Origin: Myxococcales bacterium
GTDB lineage: Bacteria > Myxococcota_A > Polyangia > Polyangiales > JAFGIB01
Assembly: GCA_029880325.1 (NCBI GenBank)
Contig: JAOUOP010000026.1
Location: forward strand, 1-64,000
Length of the DNA: 64,000 nucleotides
Direction: 5' to 3'
In this document: piece by piece, positions 1 to 7,359 of the stretch
Layout of the letters: each line of letters begins with the position of its first letter
How positions within the stretch are numbered: position 1 is the stretch's first letter
Translations under genes and position numbers: made by a program
Notes under the pieces: model-generated
Databases searched by the model: none
What the model was told of the DNA's origin: nothing
Seen by the model: only the letters and a program-made list of their open reading frames with translations

Positions 1-567
1 CCCCCAAGACCTCCGCGCGGTGGGGGGCGCCTCCGGCCGGGGGGCGCCCTGGGGGGGCGGGCGGGCGGGGGGGGGCGGCCGGGGGGGCGCGGGGGGGGGG
101 GGGGGGGGGGCCAACAATGGACCTCGCGAACGCTTCGCCCGTTGTTCGGCGGCAAGAGGTTGCGGCGTAGGCGCCAGCCCGTACGCAACCCGAGGACTCT
201 CAACCGCCCGTCGTAGCGTCACCCACAGGAAGCGATCGTCTGCGGGGTTGGGCAGGTAGCCTGCTGGATCGCAGTCCTGTATTTGCTGCAGCGTGATGCC
301 GTCTCCGGGGGTCGCCAACAAAACGACTGGCAGCGCGAACTCCTCGCGCAGCTTTCCTACGAGTTCAAGCGCGCTGCACGATCCCTTCAGACCGGTGGTC
401 ACGAGGCAGAGGTCTGGCTTCGATTTCAGCTTGCGAACCTGCTCCAGTATTTGGTCGGTGGTCTGAACGATCACGGCTACCGTGTGTCCCATGGCCCGAA
501 CTTGGGCGGCGAGGCGGCTCGCCATCGCCTCCCGATCTTCTGCGACAACAATTGAAGCGGCCTTCAC
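1..567 (-). CDS. Pseudo-receiver (CheY-like) protein with proline-rich tail, partial at left edge
   Basis: The start is GTG at 567, chosen because AGGAGG lies about eight bases upstream on the minus strand. The frame stays open for 189 codons to the window edge, so the C-terminus is missing. Residues 5-125 read like a response-regulator receiver: an acidic EDRE pair at 10-13, a PDLCLV strand at 51-56 and an AGYLPNP turn at 102-108. The usual phosphoacceptor Asp is Thr57 and the conserved Lys is Asn107, so phosphotransfer is unlikely. From about residue 150 the chain is almost pure Pro/Ala/Arg; this is the coding reason for the long G-runs at positions 50-110. Adaptor or phosphorylation-independent signalling is an inference. 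The homopolymer could also hide an assembly frameshift. Confidence 0.6.
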   Translation of the reverse strand, partial: MKAASIVVAEDREAMASRLAAQVRAMGHTVAVIVQTTDQILEQVRKLKSKPDLCLVTTGLKGSCSALELVGKLREEFALPVVLLATPGDGITLQQIQDCDPAGYLPNPADDRFLWVTLRRAVESPRVAYGLAPTPQPLAAEQRAKRSRGPLLAPPPPPPAPPRPPPPARPPPQGAPRPEAPPTARRSWG

Positions 568-651
568 CGAGCATCCTCCTGGTTCGCAAGCGCGCACGTG
601 CGCACAGCACGGCTCGCATTTCGCACCCTGGCACGTCGACAGGTTTCGGAA

Positions 652-1035
652 TCAGCCAACCCAACTCCCATCGGTCCAGTTTAGCCAACGACTGTAGCCT
701 GTACCATTGAACACTTCATATTCGATACCAGCGAATACCGCCCAGGCTAAACTGTTTAGCGCGTCCGGATGACCCTCTTGGTCGCTGGTTTGAAAGCGCC
801 GCTCCAGCAGGTTCTTCTGGAAACAAGCACTGCACTGCAGGCCTTCGAAGACTGCGTCGCCTTTCGGCCGAGCGAGCCATAACCCCTACTGCTGCAGCGA
901 GTGCTCCGGCCTGGTCGCGCGCACCGAGGGCGGTGCCGGCGGCCGGAACGCATCGACAGAGAGTCCCCGTGACAGGCCGCGCCTGGACGTCCATTGCGAT
1001 GGCACGGGCTTGCGCCGCTGGCAGGTGCCCGGCAC
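652..1035 (-). pseudogene. Coding-like frame interrupted by one TAG
   Basis: A minus-strand frame from GTG at 1035 to TGA at 652 reads through 128 codons with a single internal stop, TAG at 886-888. The part after the stop is convincingly protein-like: it has a CSAC motif, several Trp, Asn, Tyr and Phe residues and no Arg/Ala low complexity. It also has no start codon near its beginning. An overlapping frame from about 1108 begins with a lipoprotein-like signal (WLLVASIGLQGC), so a secreted protein broken by an indel is another reading. No family was recognised. Positions 1036-1184 hold nothing else I can support. Confidence 0.3.
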
Positions 1036-1184
1036 TCAGGCAGCCCTGGAGCCCGATCGAGGCGACGAGGAGCCAACGGGCCGAAGAGGCCGCGGAAGAA
1101 CGCTTCACGACCCCCAAAGTCGCACCGCCGCGTTCCTGGAGCGTCGATGAACGGGCGGACGGACGCCTGCGCGGCCTTTTTTCG

Positions 1185-1229
1185 TTGACAGACCGACCGG
1201 TCTATTCATAGGATTAGACCGGTCGGTTC
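1185..1229 (+). promoter_or_regulatory. Promoter with two NemR-like operators
   Basis: TTGACA (1185-1190) and TAGGAT (1209-1214) are 18 bases apart and form a sigma70-type promoter for the globin gene. An inverted repeat AGACC-GACC-GGTCT at 1190-1203 fills the spacer. A second, imperfect copy AGACC-GGTC-GGTTC at 1216-1229 lies just downstream of the -10. The half-sites match what is known of NemR boxes in the TetR family. The TetR gene at 1703 is the obvious candidate to bind here and repress its own transcription unit. Confidence 0.7.
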
Positions 1230-1270
1230 AGCGTCGCTGTGGCGCGCCCGACGCAAGCAAGGACAACAGC

Positions 1271-1642
1271 ATGAGCTCGCTTTACGAACGTCTCGGAGCC
1301 ACCGAGGGCATTGGCGCCCTGGTGGACACCATCGTCGGCTACCACCTCGCGAATCCGACCATCGCCAAGCGCTTCGGCCCCCTGGCCCAGGACCCCGAGC
1401 GCATGAAGACGGTGGCCCAGCACCTTTGCGACTTCCTGGAAGAAGGCGCAGGTGGCGTGGCCCGCTACACGGGCAAGAGCATGCCCGATGCCCACTTCGG
1501 CATGAACATCAGCGGTGACGAGTTCCTGGCTGCCGTCGACGACATCATGGCCGCCCTGGAAAAGCACGCCATCGACGAGCAGACGCAAAAAGACGTGCTC
1601 GCCATCTGCTACTCCCTCAAGCCCCAAGTGGTTCGACTCTGA
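1271..1642 (+). CDS. Truncated haemoglobin (2-on-2 globin)
   Basis: A 123-residue protein the size of group I truncated globins. It starts MSSLYERLG, the usual opening of this family (compare LYERLGG). The block ending DAHFGMNIS near residue 77 carries the proximal haem-ligand His, and the F and H helices follow. These soluble haem proteins bind O2 or NO and usually serve NO detoxification or redox sensing. AAGGA eight bases upstream supports the ATG at 1271. The gene lies directly under a double TetR-type operator and 60 bases ahead of the TetR gene, so the two are probably co-transcribed and induced by an electrophile, oxidant or NO-type signal. Family assignment is firm; the physiological ligand is not visible. 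Confidence 0.9.
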   Translation: MSSLYERLGATEGIGALVDTIVGYHLANPTIAKRFGPLAQDPERMKTVAQHLCDFLEEGAGGVARYTGKSMPDAHFGMNISGDEFLAAVDDIMAALEKHAIDEQTQKDVLAICYSLKPQVVRL

Positions 1643-1702
1643 GCACCCCCGCGGCCGGAGCGGCTTGCAGGCCCGCTTCGGCCGCGCAATGGTAGCTACT
1701 GC

Positions 1703-2296
1703 ATGCAAGCGACCAAACGACGCCTGCTCGAAGCCGGTCTGCGAATGCTGCTCGAACGCGGCTACAACGATCTGGGCATCCAGAGCCTGCTCAAGGAGAC
1801 CGGCACTCCCAAGGGCTCCTTCTACCATCACTTCGAGAGCAAGGAGGACTTCGCCCTGCAGGTGGTCGACGCCTACATGGTCGAGGTGCACGCGGGCCTC
1901 GATGCCTGTCTCTCCAACGAGCAGCTGCCACCGCTTCTGCGTGTGCGCAGCTTCTTCGAGGCGACGCGCGACAAGTACGGGCGCGATGGCTACCTGGGTT
2001 GCATGCTCGGGGGCCTGGGGCAGGAGCTGGCCGGTGTCAGCGAGGCCTTCCGCGAGCGCATCGAAGCCTGTTTCGCCGACATCGGCGCGCACGTGGCGAC
2101 GTGTTTGGAAGCGGCGCGCGCGCGCGGTGAGCTGCCGGCCCACACCGACCCGGAGGAGCTTTCCGCCCTGCTCATCAACTGTTGGGAGGGCGCCGCCCTG
2201 CGCTGTCGCCTGCGGCGCAGCCCGGCGCCCCTCGACGCGATGCTCGACTTCTACTTCGGCACCGCGCTGGGCGCTTCGTCCTCGATGCCTGCCTAG
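1703..2296 (+). CDS. TetR-family regulator, NemR/AcuR-like
   Basis: A 197-residue repressor. The N-terminal helix-turn-helix covers about residues 8-50 and contains LKETGTPKGSFYHHF, typical of the family. The ligand domain includes DGYLGCMLGGL around residue 100; Cys100 sits where NemR-type regulators carry their redox-sensing cysteine. The upstream operator pair matches NemR half-sites, so autoregulation of the globin-TetR unit by a reactive electrophile or oxidant is a reasonable inference. No clear Shine-Dalgarno precedes the ATG, which fits translational coupling to the globin. The stop codon TAG (2294-2296) is formed by the left end of the inverted-repeat element that begins at 2293. Confidence 0.85.
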   Translation: MQATKRRLLEAGLRMLLERGYNDLGIQSLLKETGTPKGSFYHHFESKEDFALQVVDAYMVEVHAGLDACLSNEQLPPLLRVRSFFEATRDKYGRDGYLGCMLGGLGQELAGVSEAFRERIEACFADIGAHVATCLEAARARGELPAHTDPEELSALLINCWEGAALRCRLRRSPAPLDAMLDFYFGTALGASSSMPA

Positions 2297-2460
2297 ATGT
2301 GCTCGGCGGGAGTCATGATCCGCTCTCGGGACCGCTACGGCGCCAGCTGCGGCGTCCGGCCCCCTTGAAATACACGGAGTATTACGGCGGAGGCCGTCCT
2401 TGCATCTGGCATCGTATCGACCCCGATCATCGGCTCAGCACTTCCGCCGAGCACATCTAG
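2293..2460. repeat. MITE-like inverted-repeat element, copy A
   Basis: A 168-bp non-coding element. Its ends are 21-base inverted repeats (2293-2313 and 2440-2460) beginning CTAGATGTGCTCGGCGG, with one mismatch. At its exact centre is the palindromic core AAATACACGGAGTATT (2368-2383), which recurs in the elements at 11784 and 40721. It sits between two convergent genes: its first bases make the TetR stop codon and its right end is ten bases from the flavin monooxygenase stop. CTAG at both ends could be a target duplication; IS5-family elements are known to duplicate YTAR sites. A terminator-like role as RNA is also possible. Confidence 0.6.
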
Positions 2461-2469
2461 TGGCTCGCG

Positions 2470-3711
2470 CTACGATGTCCGACCGGCCTGCTTGAGCTGC
2501 TCGACGATGGCTTCCGCGTCCCCGGAGACGCCCGCGATCAACCCGGAGAGACGCCGGCGCAGCCACATCAGGCCAAGGCAGTAAAGCCCCGGCTCAATCA
2601 CGCCGCCCTCGTGCCGCGGCAGGCCCTTTTCGTCGAGGAATTCGCCCGGCAGGTACGAAAAATCGCCGCCGAAGCCAGTGGCCCAGATCACAGTGCGAAT
2701 ATTTTCGGCGTCGAGATCGAGGCTGCGCACGCCCGCCATCTCTTCGAGCCCGGGATAGGGCCTGTCGGCCGGGTCGGGCTCCGCGGCCGGCGCGTCGAGA
2801 CCCAACTTCGCGATGGCCATGTCGACGCCGGCGCGCAGCTTGGCCACGCTGGCATCGCCGACGGCCACGTTGGCCATCAGCTCGTCACCGATGTGCAGCG
2901 TGCGGCCTTCGATGCCGGCGAGACGACCGAGCAGCTTGGCACCCGAATGGGCCAGCAGCTGCAGGCTGACGGAGTGACCGCCGGCGACTCCCGAGATCAT
3001 GCCCTGCGGTGCCTTGCGCTCCTCGGCGGGCACGTCGGCGGGGCGCTGGTCGGCCATGCCGAGGGCATCGATCCAGCCGGTGATGTCCCGACCCCGGTAG
3101 CGCCGCGGGGGGCGTCCCACCTCACTGGTGCACAGCCAGACCTTGCGGCCGGCCTCGAGCAGGTCTTCGACGATCTGGGTGCCGGTTTGGGCCGAACCCA
3201 CCACGAGCACGGCCCCCGGTGGCAGCTTCGCCGCCGAGCGATAGCGCTGGCTGTGGAGTTGCTCGATGTCCTCGGGCAGTTTGGCCGCGAGTTTGGGCAC
3301 GCGTGGCGCGTTCTGATCGCCGCTGCACAGGATCACATTGCGCGCCCTGAGCAGACCGTCCTGGGTCTCGACCTCGTAATGCGCCCCCGCGGGAACAATC
3401 GCCCGCACTTCCACGTCGCAGCGGATCGGCAGCTCGTGCTTGGCCCGGTAGGCATCCATGTACGCGACCCATTCATCGCGGTGCAGGAAAGCGTCGGCGG
3501 CCCCGGGGACATCGGCGTCCGGCAGAACATTGATACGGCCGGGCGTGTTGAGGTGAAACGAGTCCCAGCGCTCGCGCCAGCTCGAGCCGACGCTCTGACG
3601 CTCCAGCACGACATGCTCGATGCCCTCGCGCTGAAGGCAGCGGCTCATGGCCAGCCCCGCCTGTCCAGCTCCAACGACGAGGGTGTTCACGGAAGTCTCC
3701 AGTTGCGACAT
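2470..3711 (-). CDS. Flavin-containing monooxygenase-like FAD/NAD(P)H oxidoreductase
   Basis: A 413-residue soluble enzyme with two dinucleotide-binding sites: GAGQAG near residue 15 for FAD and GSAQTG near residue 172 for NAD(P)H. It ends with an ATGF-type motif near residue 345. This layout matches the YUCCA/CzcO-like branch of flavin monooxygenases, which hydroxylate or Baeyer-Villiger-oxidise small molecules; no substrate can be read from sequence. AAAGGA seven to eight bases upstream supports the ATG at 3711. The AraC-type gene 78 bases upstream on the same strand probably controls it or is co-transcribed with it. Confidence 0.85.
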   Translation of the reverse strand: MSQLETSVNTLVVGAGQAGLAMSRCLQREGIEHVVLERQSVGSSWRERWDSFHLNTPGRINVLPDADVPGAADAFLHRDEWVAYMDAYRAKHELPIRCDVEVRAIVPAGAHYEVETQDGLLRARNVILCSGDQNAPRVPKLAAKLPEDIEQLHSQRYRSAAKLPPGAVLVVGSAQTGTQIVEDLLEAGRKVWLCTSEVGRPPRRYRGRDITGWIDALGMADQRPADVPAEERKAPQGMISGVAGGHSVSLQLLAHSGAKLLGRLAGIEGRTLHIGDELMANVAVGDASVAKLRAGVDMAIAKLGLDAPAAEPDPADRPYPGLEEMAGVRSLDLDAENIRTVIWATGFGGDFSYLPGEFLDEKGLPRHEGGVIEPGLYCLGLMWLRRRLSGLIAGVSGDAEAIVEQLKQAGRTS

Positions 3712-3789
3712 GTTGTCAGTCCTTTCGCGTTCGACTCTACGCGCTGCGCGCCGGCGCCGCTGGTACGAACGTGCTGCGAAATGTCTGCA

Positions 3790-4587
3790 TCACTCGGGCG
3801 TCTGTTCGACACCCCGCACGACCCGCAGGCGTTCACCCGTAAACGCCGAGGGCGAGAGGCAGACGTAGCGCTTGAGCACGCGGTTGAAGTGGGCGCCGTC
3901 GGTGAAACCGGCGGCTAACGCGGCGTCGGTCACGCTGGTTCCGCCTGCCAGCAGGGTGATGCCGTCGATGCACCGCAGCCACTGCAGATAGGGCCGCAGC
4001 GGTATGCCCATGTCTTCCTTGAAGACGTGCAAAAGCCGGCTCTTGGAGAGGCCGACGCGACTGGCGAGTTCATCGGCGGAGATTCGAGCGCTCTCCAGTG
4101 AGCCCACGATGCGGACGGCCTTGCGCACGGCCGGATGCACGGCCTGGGGCGGCCGGGCCGTGCCCTGGGTCAGCGCCGACAGCAGGCGGTCCACATCTTC
4201 CCGCACGCGCGACGCCGGCGCCGGCCCGTGCAGCGCCTGTCGCAGTTCGTCCAGCGGCAGGCCCGCGAACAGCTCCTGGGGCAGCAGCTCCATGTCCTGC
4301 CGCTGCAAATGCGTATGACCGAGCCGGCGTCCCAGCGCGCTCTCGGGCGGCAGCCACAGAAGCAGCTGCTCCCCATCGGCGCCATCGAAGGCGTGGGGCA
4401 CGTTCGAGCCCACGAGATGGATTAGACCGGCCCGGGCGCGCTCCAGGCTCGGGCCGAGGCGGTGGGGCTTGCCGTCCAGCGACAGCGTCAACTGGTAGGC
4501 CGCATGCCGGTGCGGCTGTGCACGAACCAGGGCGCTCTGCAAGCTGGCGATGTAGCCATCGAAGAGATAGCTGCGAGAGACCTCCAC
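3790..4587 (-). CDS. AraC-family transcriptional regulator
   Basis: A 265-residue protein with an N-terminal cupin-like sensor region (a HRHAAYQL stretch near residue 27) and a C-terminal double helix-turn-helix over about residues 160-260. The second motif, DAALAAGFTDGAHFNRVLKR, is the AraC signature. The start is GTG at 4587; the upstream Shine-Dalgarno is weak. It precedes the flavin monooxygenase on the same strand, which makes it the likely local activator. Ligand unknown. Confidence 0.85.
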   Translation of the reverse strand: MEVSRSYLFDGYIASLQSALVRAQPHRHAAYQLTLSLDGKPHRLGPSLERARAGLIHLVGSNVPHAFDGADGEQLLLWLPPESALGRRLGHTHLQRQDMELLPQELFAGLPLDELRQALHGPAPASRVREDVDRLLSALTQGTARPPQAVHPAVRKAVRIVGSLESARISADELASRVGLSKSRLLHVFKEDMGIPLRPYLQWLRCIDGITLLAGGTSVTDAALAAGFTDGAHFNRVLKRYVCLSPSAFTGERLRVVRGVEQTPE

Positions 4588-4645
4588 GGGCCGAGGGTAT
4601 CGTCATCGAACGCACGACGCACGCTCGCGCAACGCCCGCGCGGGC

Positions 4646-5557
4646 TCAGATCCGAAGGTCGGCGATCACGTGGGCCTGAAGCTGCGCCCGTTGCTCCGGG
4701 GTCAGGGCCACGGCGCGGCGCGCCTCGAGGTCGAAGTTGACGACCACCGCCTCGCTGGTGGCCACGCAGCGACCGCTGACGGCGTCGAAGAGCTGGTGGG
4801 CGATGCGCATGGTTTTTTCCGACACCTCGGCGTAACCCGAGCGCACGCTGAGGAAGTCGCCGGCGGCGATCGGGTTGCGGTAGACGAAGCGGTATTCGAG
4901 GGCGGCGCCGCCAATGCCGGGTGGCTGGGGGCGCTCGGTGTGCAGGAAGAAGTGGGTGACGCCGTCGGAGACCGCGGCCATGTGGCCTTCGGGCGCCAGA
5001 TGGCCGCTGGCATCGCAGAGCTCGGGACGCACCCGCCCGAGGAAGGCGGGGACCAGGCCCCGGACTTCAGCTTCTTGCAAGGTCGGCTCGGGCGCGGGCG
5101 CCGTGGGCTCGAGCCCGCGCGGGGCGGCGTACTCGGGTAGCTCGCATCGATGCACGAGGGCGCGCTGGCGGACCTCATCCGGAAGTGGGCGGGGCGTGCG
5201 GGCGTCGCGATCGCAGAGAAGATAGTCGGTGGTCAAGGTGGCGGCGGGCGGCCCATCGACGCCGTGGCGGAGCAGCGTCAGAATCTTCAGCCCTTCGCTC
5301 GAAACCTCGAGCACGCCAGCACTCGCGGTGTAGGGCGCGCCCGGGCGCAGCTCGCGCAAGAAGCGCACGTGTTGGTCCCGGGGCGCGAGCAGCCAGCCCC
5401 TGCGATCGAGCTCGCGCGGCGACAGCCCCAGCAGGCTTCCAAAGTAGGCCACGCCCTCGCCTGATTTGCCGAAGTAGTGGCGAACGTTGAGGTGGCCCAT
5501 GCGGTCGCACTCCCAGGTCTGAACCGACGAGCGCAGCACTTGAATCATCTCGGACAT
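4646..5557 (-). CDS. Acyl-CoA thioesterase with two hotdog domains
   Basis: A 303-residue protein made of two 4HBT/hotdog folds. The first (about residues 1-130) has TWECDRMGHLNVRHYF, the catalytic Asp/helix signature of 4-hydroxybenzoyl-CoA thioesterase relatives. The second (about 165-300) repeats the pattern with RPELCDASGHLAPEGHM. Such tandem proteins hydrolyse acyl-CoAs in the cytoplasm. I chose the ATG at 5557 (MSEMIQ) because the family begins there; an in-frame GTG at 5581 would add eight residues. It lies 47 bases after the phosphohexomutase stop and may belong to the same transcript. Confidence 0.8.
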   Translation of the reverse strand: MSEMIQVLRSSVQTWECDRMGHLNVRHYFGKSGEGVAYFGSLLGLSPRELDRRGWLLAPRDQHVRFLRELRPGAPYTASAGVLEVSSEGLKILTLLRHGVDGPPAATLTTDYLLCDRDARTPRPLPDEVRQRALVHRCELPEYAAPRGLEPTAPAPEPTLQEAEVRGLVPAFLGRVRPELCDASGHLAPEGHMAAVSDGVTHFFLHTERPQPPGIGGAALEYRFVYRNPIAAGDFLSVRSGYAEVSEKTMRIAHQLFDAVSGRCVATSEAVVVNFDLEARRAVALTPEQRAQLQAHVIADLRI

Positions 5558-5604
5558 CGCCGGGCACATACACCCGGCCACCGGCGGGAGTCAAAGCGCC
5601 GACT

Positions 5605-7359
5605 TCAAGCGACGCCATCGGCCCCGAGCAGGGATCGCAGCTCCGAAGTCAGCGCGTCCAAGAGCCGCTCGGCCTCGCCCTCGACGGACGCGAGTTCGGC
5701 GCGCTCGCGCAGCGGCAGTCGCACGTCGAGGTAGCACTTGAGCTTGGCCTCGGTCCCGCTCGGCCTCACGCATACCCGATGCTCGCCCTCCAGCTCGAAG
5801 ACCAGCAGATCGCTCGGCGGCAGCGACAGGGGCAGCCGAGGCTCACCCCACTGCTGGCCGCTCTTCAGATCCGAAAGCGCCATCACCCGCAGCCCCGAAA
5901 GGCGCTCGGGCGGCTGTGCCCGCAGCCGCTGCATCATGGCCTCGAGCTTTTTGCGGCCGGCCGCGCTGGCCTCGAGCCTGAGCGACAGCTGGCGGCTCTT
6001 GTGCAGCCCGTGGCGCAGGTAGAGGCCTTCGAGGCGCTGCAAGAGACCCCTGCCCGCGGCCTTTTCCCGGGCCGCCAGGCACGCCAGCAAGAGCGCCGCC
6101 GAGATGCCATCCTTGTCGCTCACGCCCGGCACGCCGTAGCCCAGGGCTTCCTCGAAGCCGAAAACCAGCCGGTGATCGCCGTCTTGCTCGAGTTCGCGGG
6201 CGCGGGCCTCGATCCACTTGAAGCCCGTCAGCGTGTACTCGAAGCGGGCGCCGTGCTCGACTGCGATGCGGGCGCACAGGGGCGTGCTGACGATGGTGGC
6301 CACGATCAGCGGCGTGGCCGGCCCTTCATAACTCTCGAGCAAGGCATCGGCCAGCAATGCACCGATGCTGTTGCCGTCGAGCATGCGCAGGCGCGCTGCC
6401 CCGCCGCGCGCTGCCGCCGCCAGGCGGTCGGCATCCGGATCGCTGGCCAGCACCAGATCGACCGCCTGCGTCTCGCCCAGCGCCAGCACCCGATCCATGA
6501 CCCCGGCCTCTTCGGGATTGGGAAAGGGCATGCCGGGAAACTCGGGGTTGGGATGGGCCTCTTCGGGCACGCTGAAGACGCGCCCAAAGCCCGCAGCCTG
6601 CAATGCCGCGAGCACAAGGCGTTCGCCCACGCCATGCAGCGCCGTGTAAGCGAGCGTGAGTTCCGGGGCGCCCTGGCAGCCGTTTCCGACCAGGCCCTGA
6701 AGCAGCGCCAGGTAGCGCCGCTCGAGTTCTGCCCCGACGATCTGCTCCAGGCCCTTTTCGGCGCGCGCCACGGCGTCGAGCCGGGGCAGCGCGCGCACGC
6801 TGTCGACCGCGTCCATGGCCGCGAGGATGGCCGTGTCGATGGGCGCCGTGATCTGCGCGCCGTGCTCCCAGTAGACCTTGTAGCCGTTGTCGGTGGCCGG
6901 GTTGTGGCTCGCGGTCACCATCACGCCCGCCGCCGCCCCATGCTCGCGCACGCAATAGGCCAAAAGCGGCGTCGGCACCGGCTGCACGAAGCGAATCACC
7001 CGCAGGCCCGCACCCGCCGCGACGGCGGCGACCTCCTCGGCCAGCTCGGCGCTGCGGTGGCGGCCATCGTAGCCGATGGCCAGGCCGCGGGCTGCGGCAT
7101 CGGTCACGCTCTCGCGCACGTGACGGCAGAGCCCGGCGGTGGCTCGGGCCACGGTGGCGCGATTGATGCAAGAAGGCCCCGCGCCCAGTGGCCCACGCAG
7201 ACCGGCGGTGCCAAAAGTGAGCGGCCGTGCGAAGCGCTCGGCCAGGGCCTCGGCGTCACCGGCGGCGAGCAGCGCCTCGAGTTCCTGGCGATCGCCGGGG
7301 TCGGGCTCATCCTGCAGATAGGCCTCGACCCGCTGGCGCAGGGCCGGCTCGAAGCTCAT
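5605..7359 (-). CDS. Phosphoglucomutase/phosphopentomutase (PGM2/PgcA type)
   Basis: A 584-residue alpha-D-phosphohexomutase. The N-terminus has FGTAGLRGPLGAG, then the active-site phosphoserine loop TASHNP (around residue 145), the metal-binding loop DPDADR near 305 and a C-terminal RPSGTE phosphate-binding loop. The length and FGTAGLRG opening fit the PGM2-like group that interconverts glucose 1- and 6-phosphate or pentose phosphates. The ATG at 7359 overlaps the transporter stop as ATGA, which indicates translational coupling. A longer in-frame reading to 7716 exists but overlaps the transporter and has Arg-rich shadow composition, so it was not used. Confidence 0.9.
   Translation of the reverse strand: MSFEPALRQRVEAYLQDEPDPGDRQELEALLAAGDAEALAERFARPLTFGTAGLRGPLGAGPSCINRATVARATAGLCRHVRESVTDAAARGLAIGYDGRHRSAELAEEVAAVAAGAGLRVIRFVQPVPTPLLAYCVREHGAAAGVMVTASHNPATDNGYKVYWEHGAQITAPIDTAILAAMDAVDSVRALPRLDAVARAEKGLEQIVGAELERRYLALLQGLVGNGCQGAPELTLAYTALHGVGERLVLAALQAAGFGRVFSVPEEAHPNPEFPGMPFPNPEEAGVMDRVLALGETQAVDLVLASDPDADRLAAAARGGAARLRMLDGNSIGALLADALLESYEGPATPLIVATIVSTPLCARIAVEHGARFEYTLTGFKWIEARARELEQDGDHRLVFGFEEALGYGVPGVSDKDGISAALLLACLAAREKAAGRGLLQRLEGLYLRHGLHKSRQLSLRLEASAAGRKKLEAMMQRLRAQPPERLSGLRVMALSDLKSGQQWGEPRLPLSLPPSDLLVFELEGEHRVCVRPSGTEAKLKCYLDVRLPLRERAELASVEGEAERLLDALTSELRSLLGADGVA

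Noticed and set aside
1..120. G-rich stretch as a G-quadruplex, telomere-like end or low-quality contig end
   Set aside because: The minus-strand frame stays open through it and gives a proline-rich tail, so coding explains it. An assembly fault in the 20-base homopolymer is still possible.
1190..1229. ACCGGTC repeats as ends of an insertion sequence
   Set aside because: They overlap a good promoter and match TetR-type operators; no transposase is nearby.
2611..3918. 435-codon plus-strand frame
   Set aside because: It is antisense to the flavin monooxygenase, with His/Gln/Gly-rich shadow composition and no motif.
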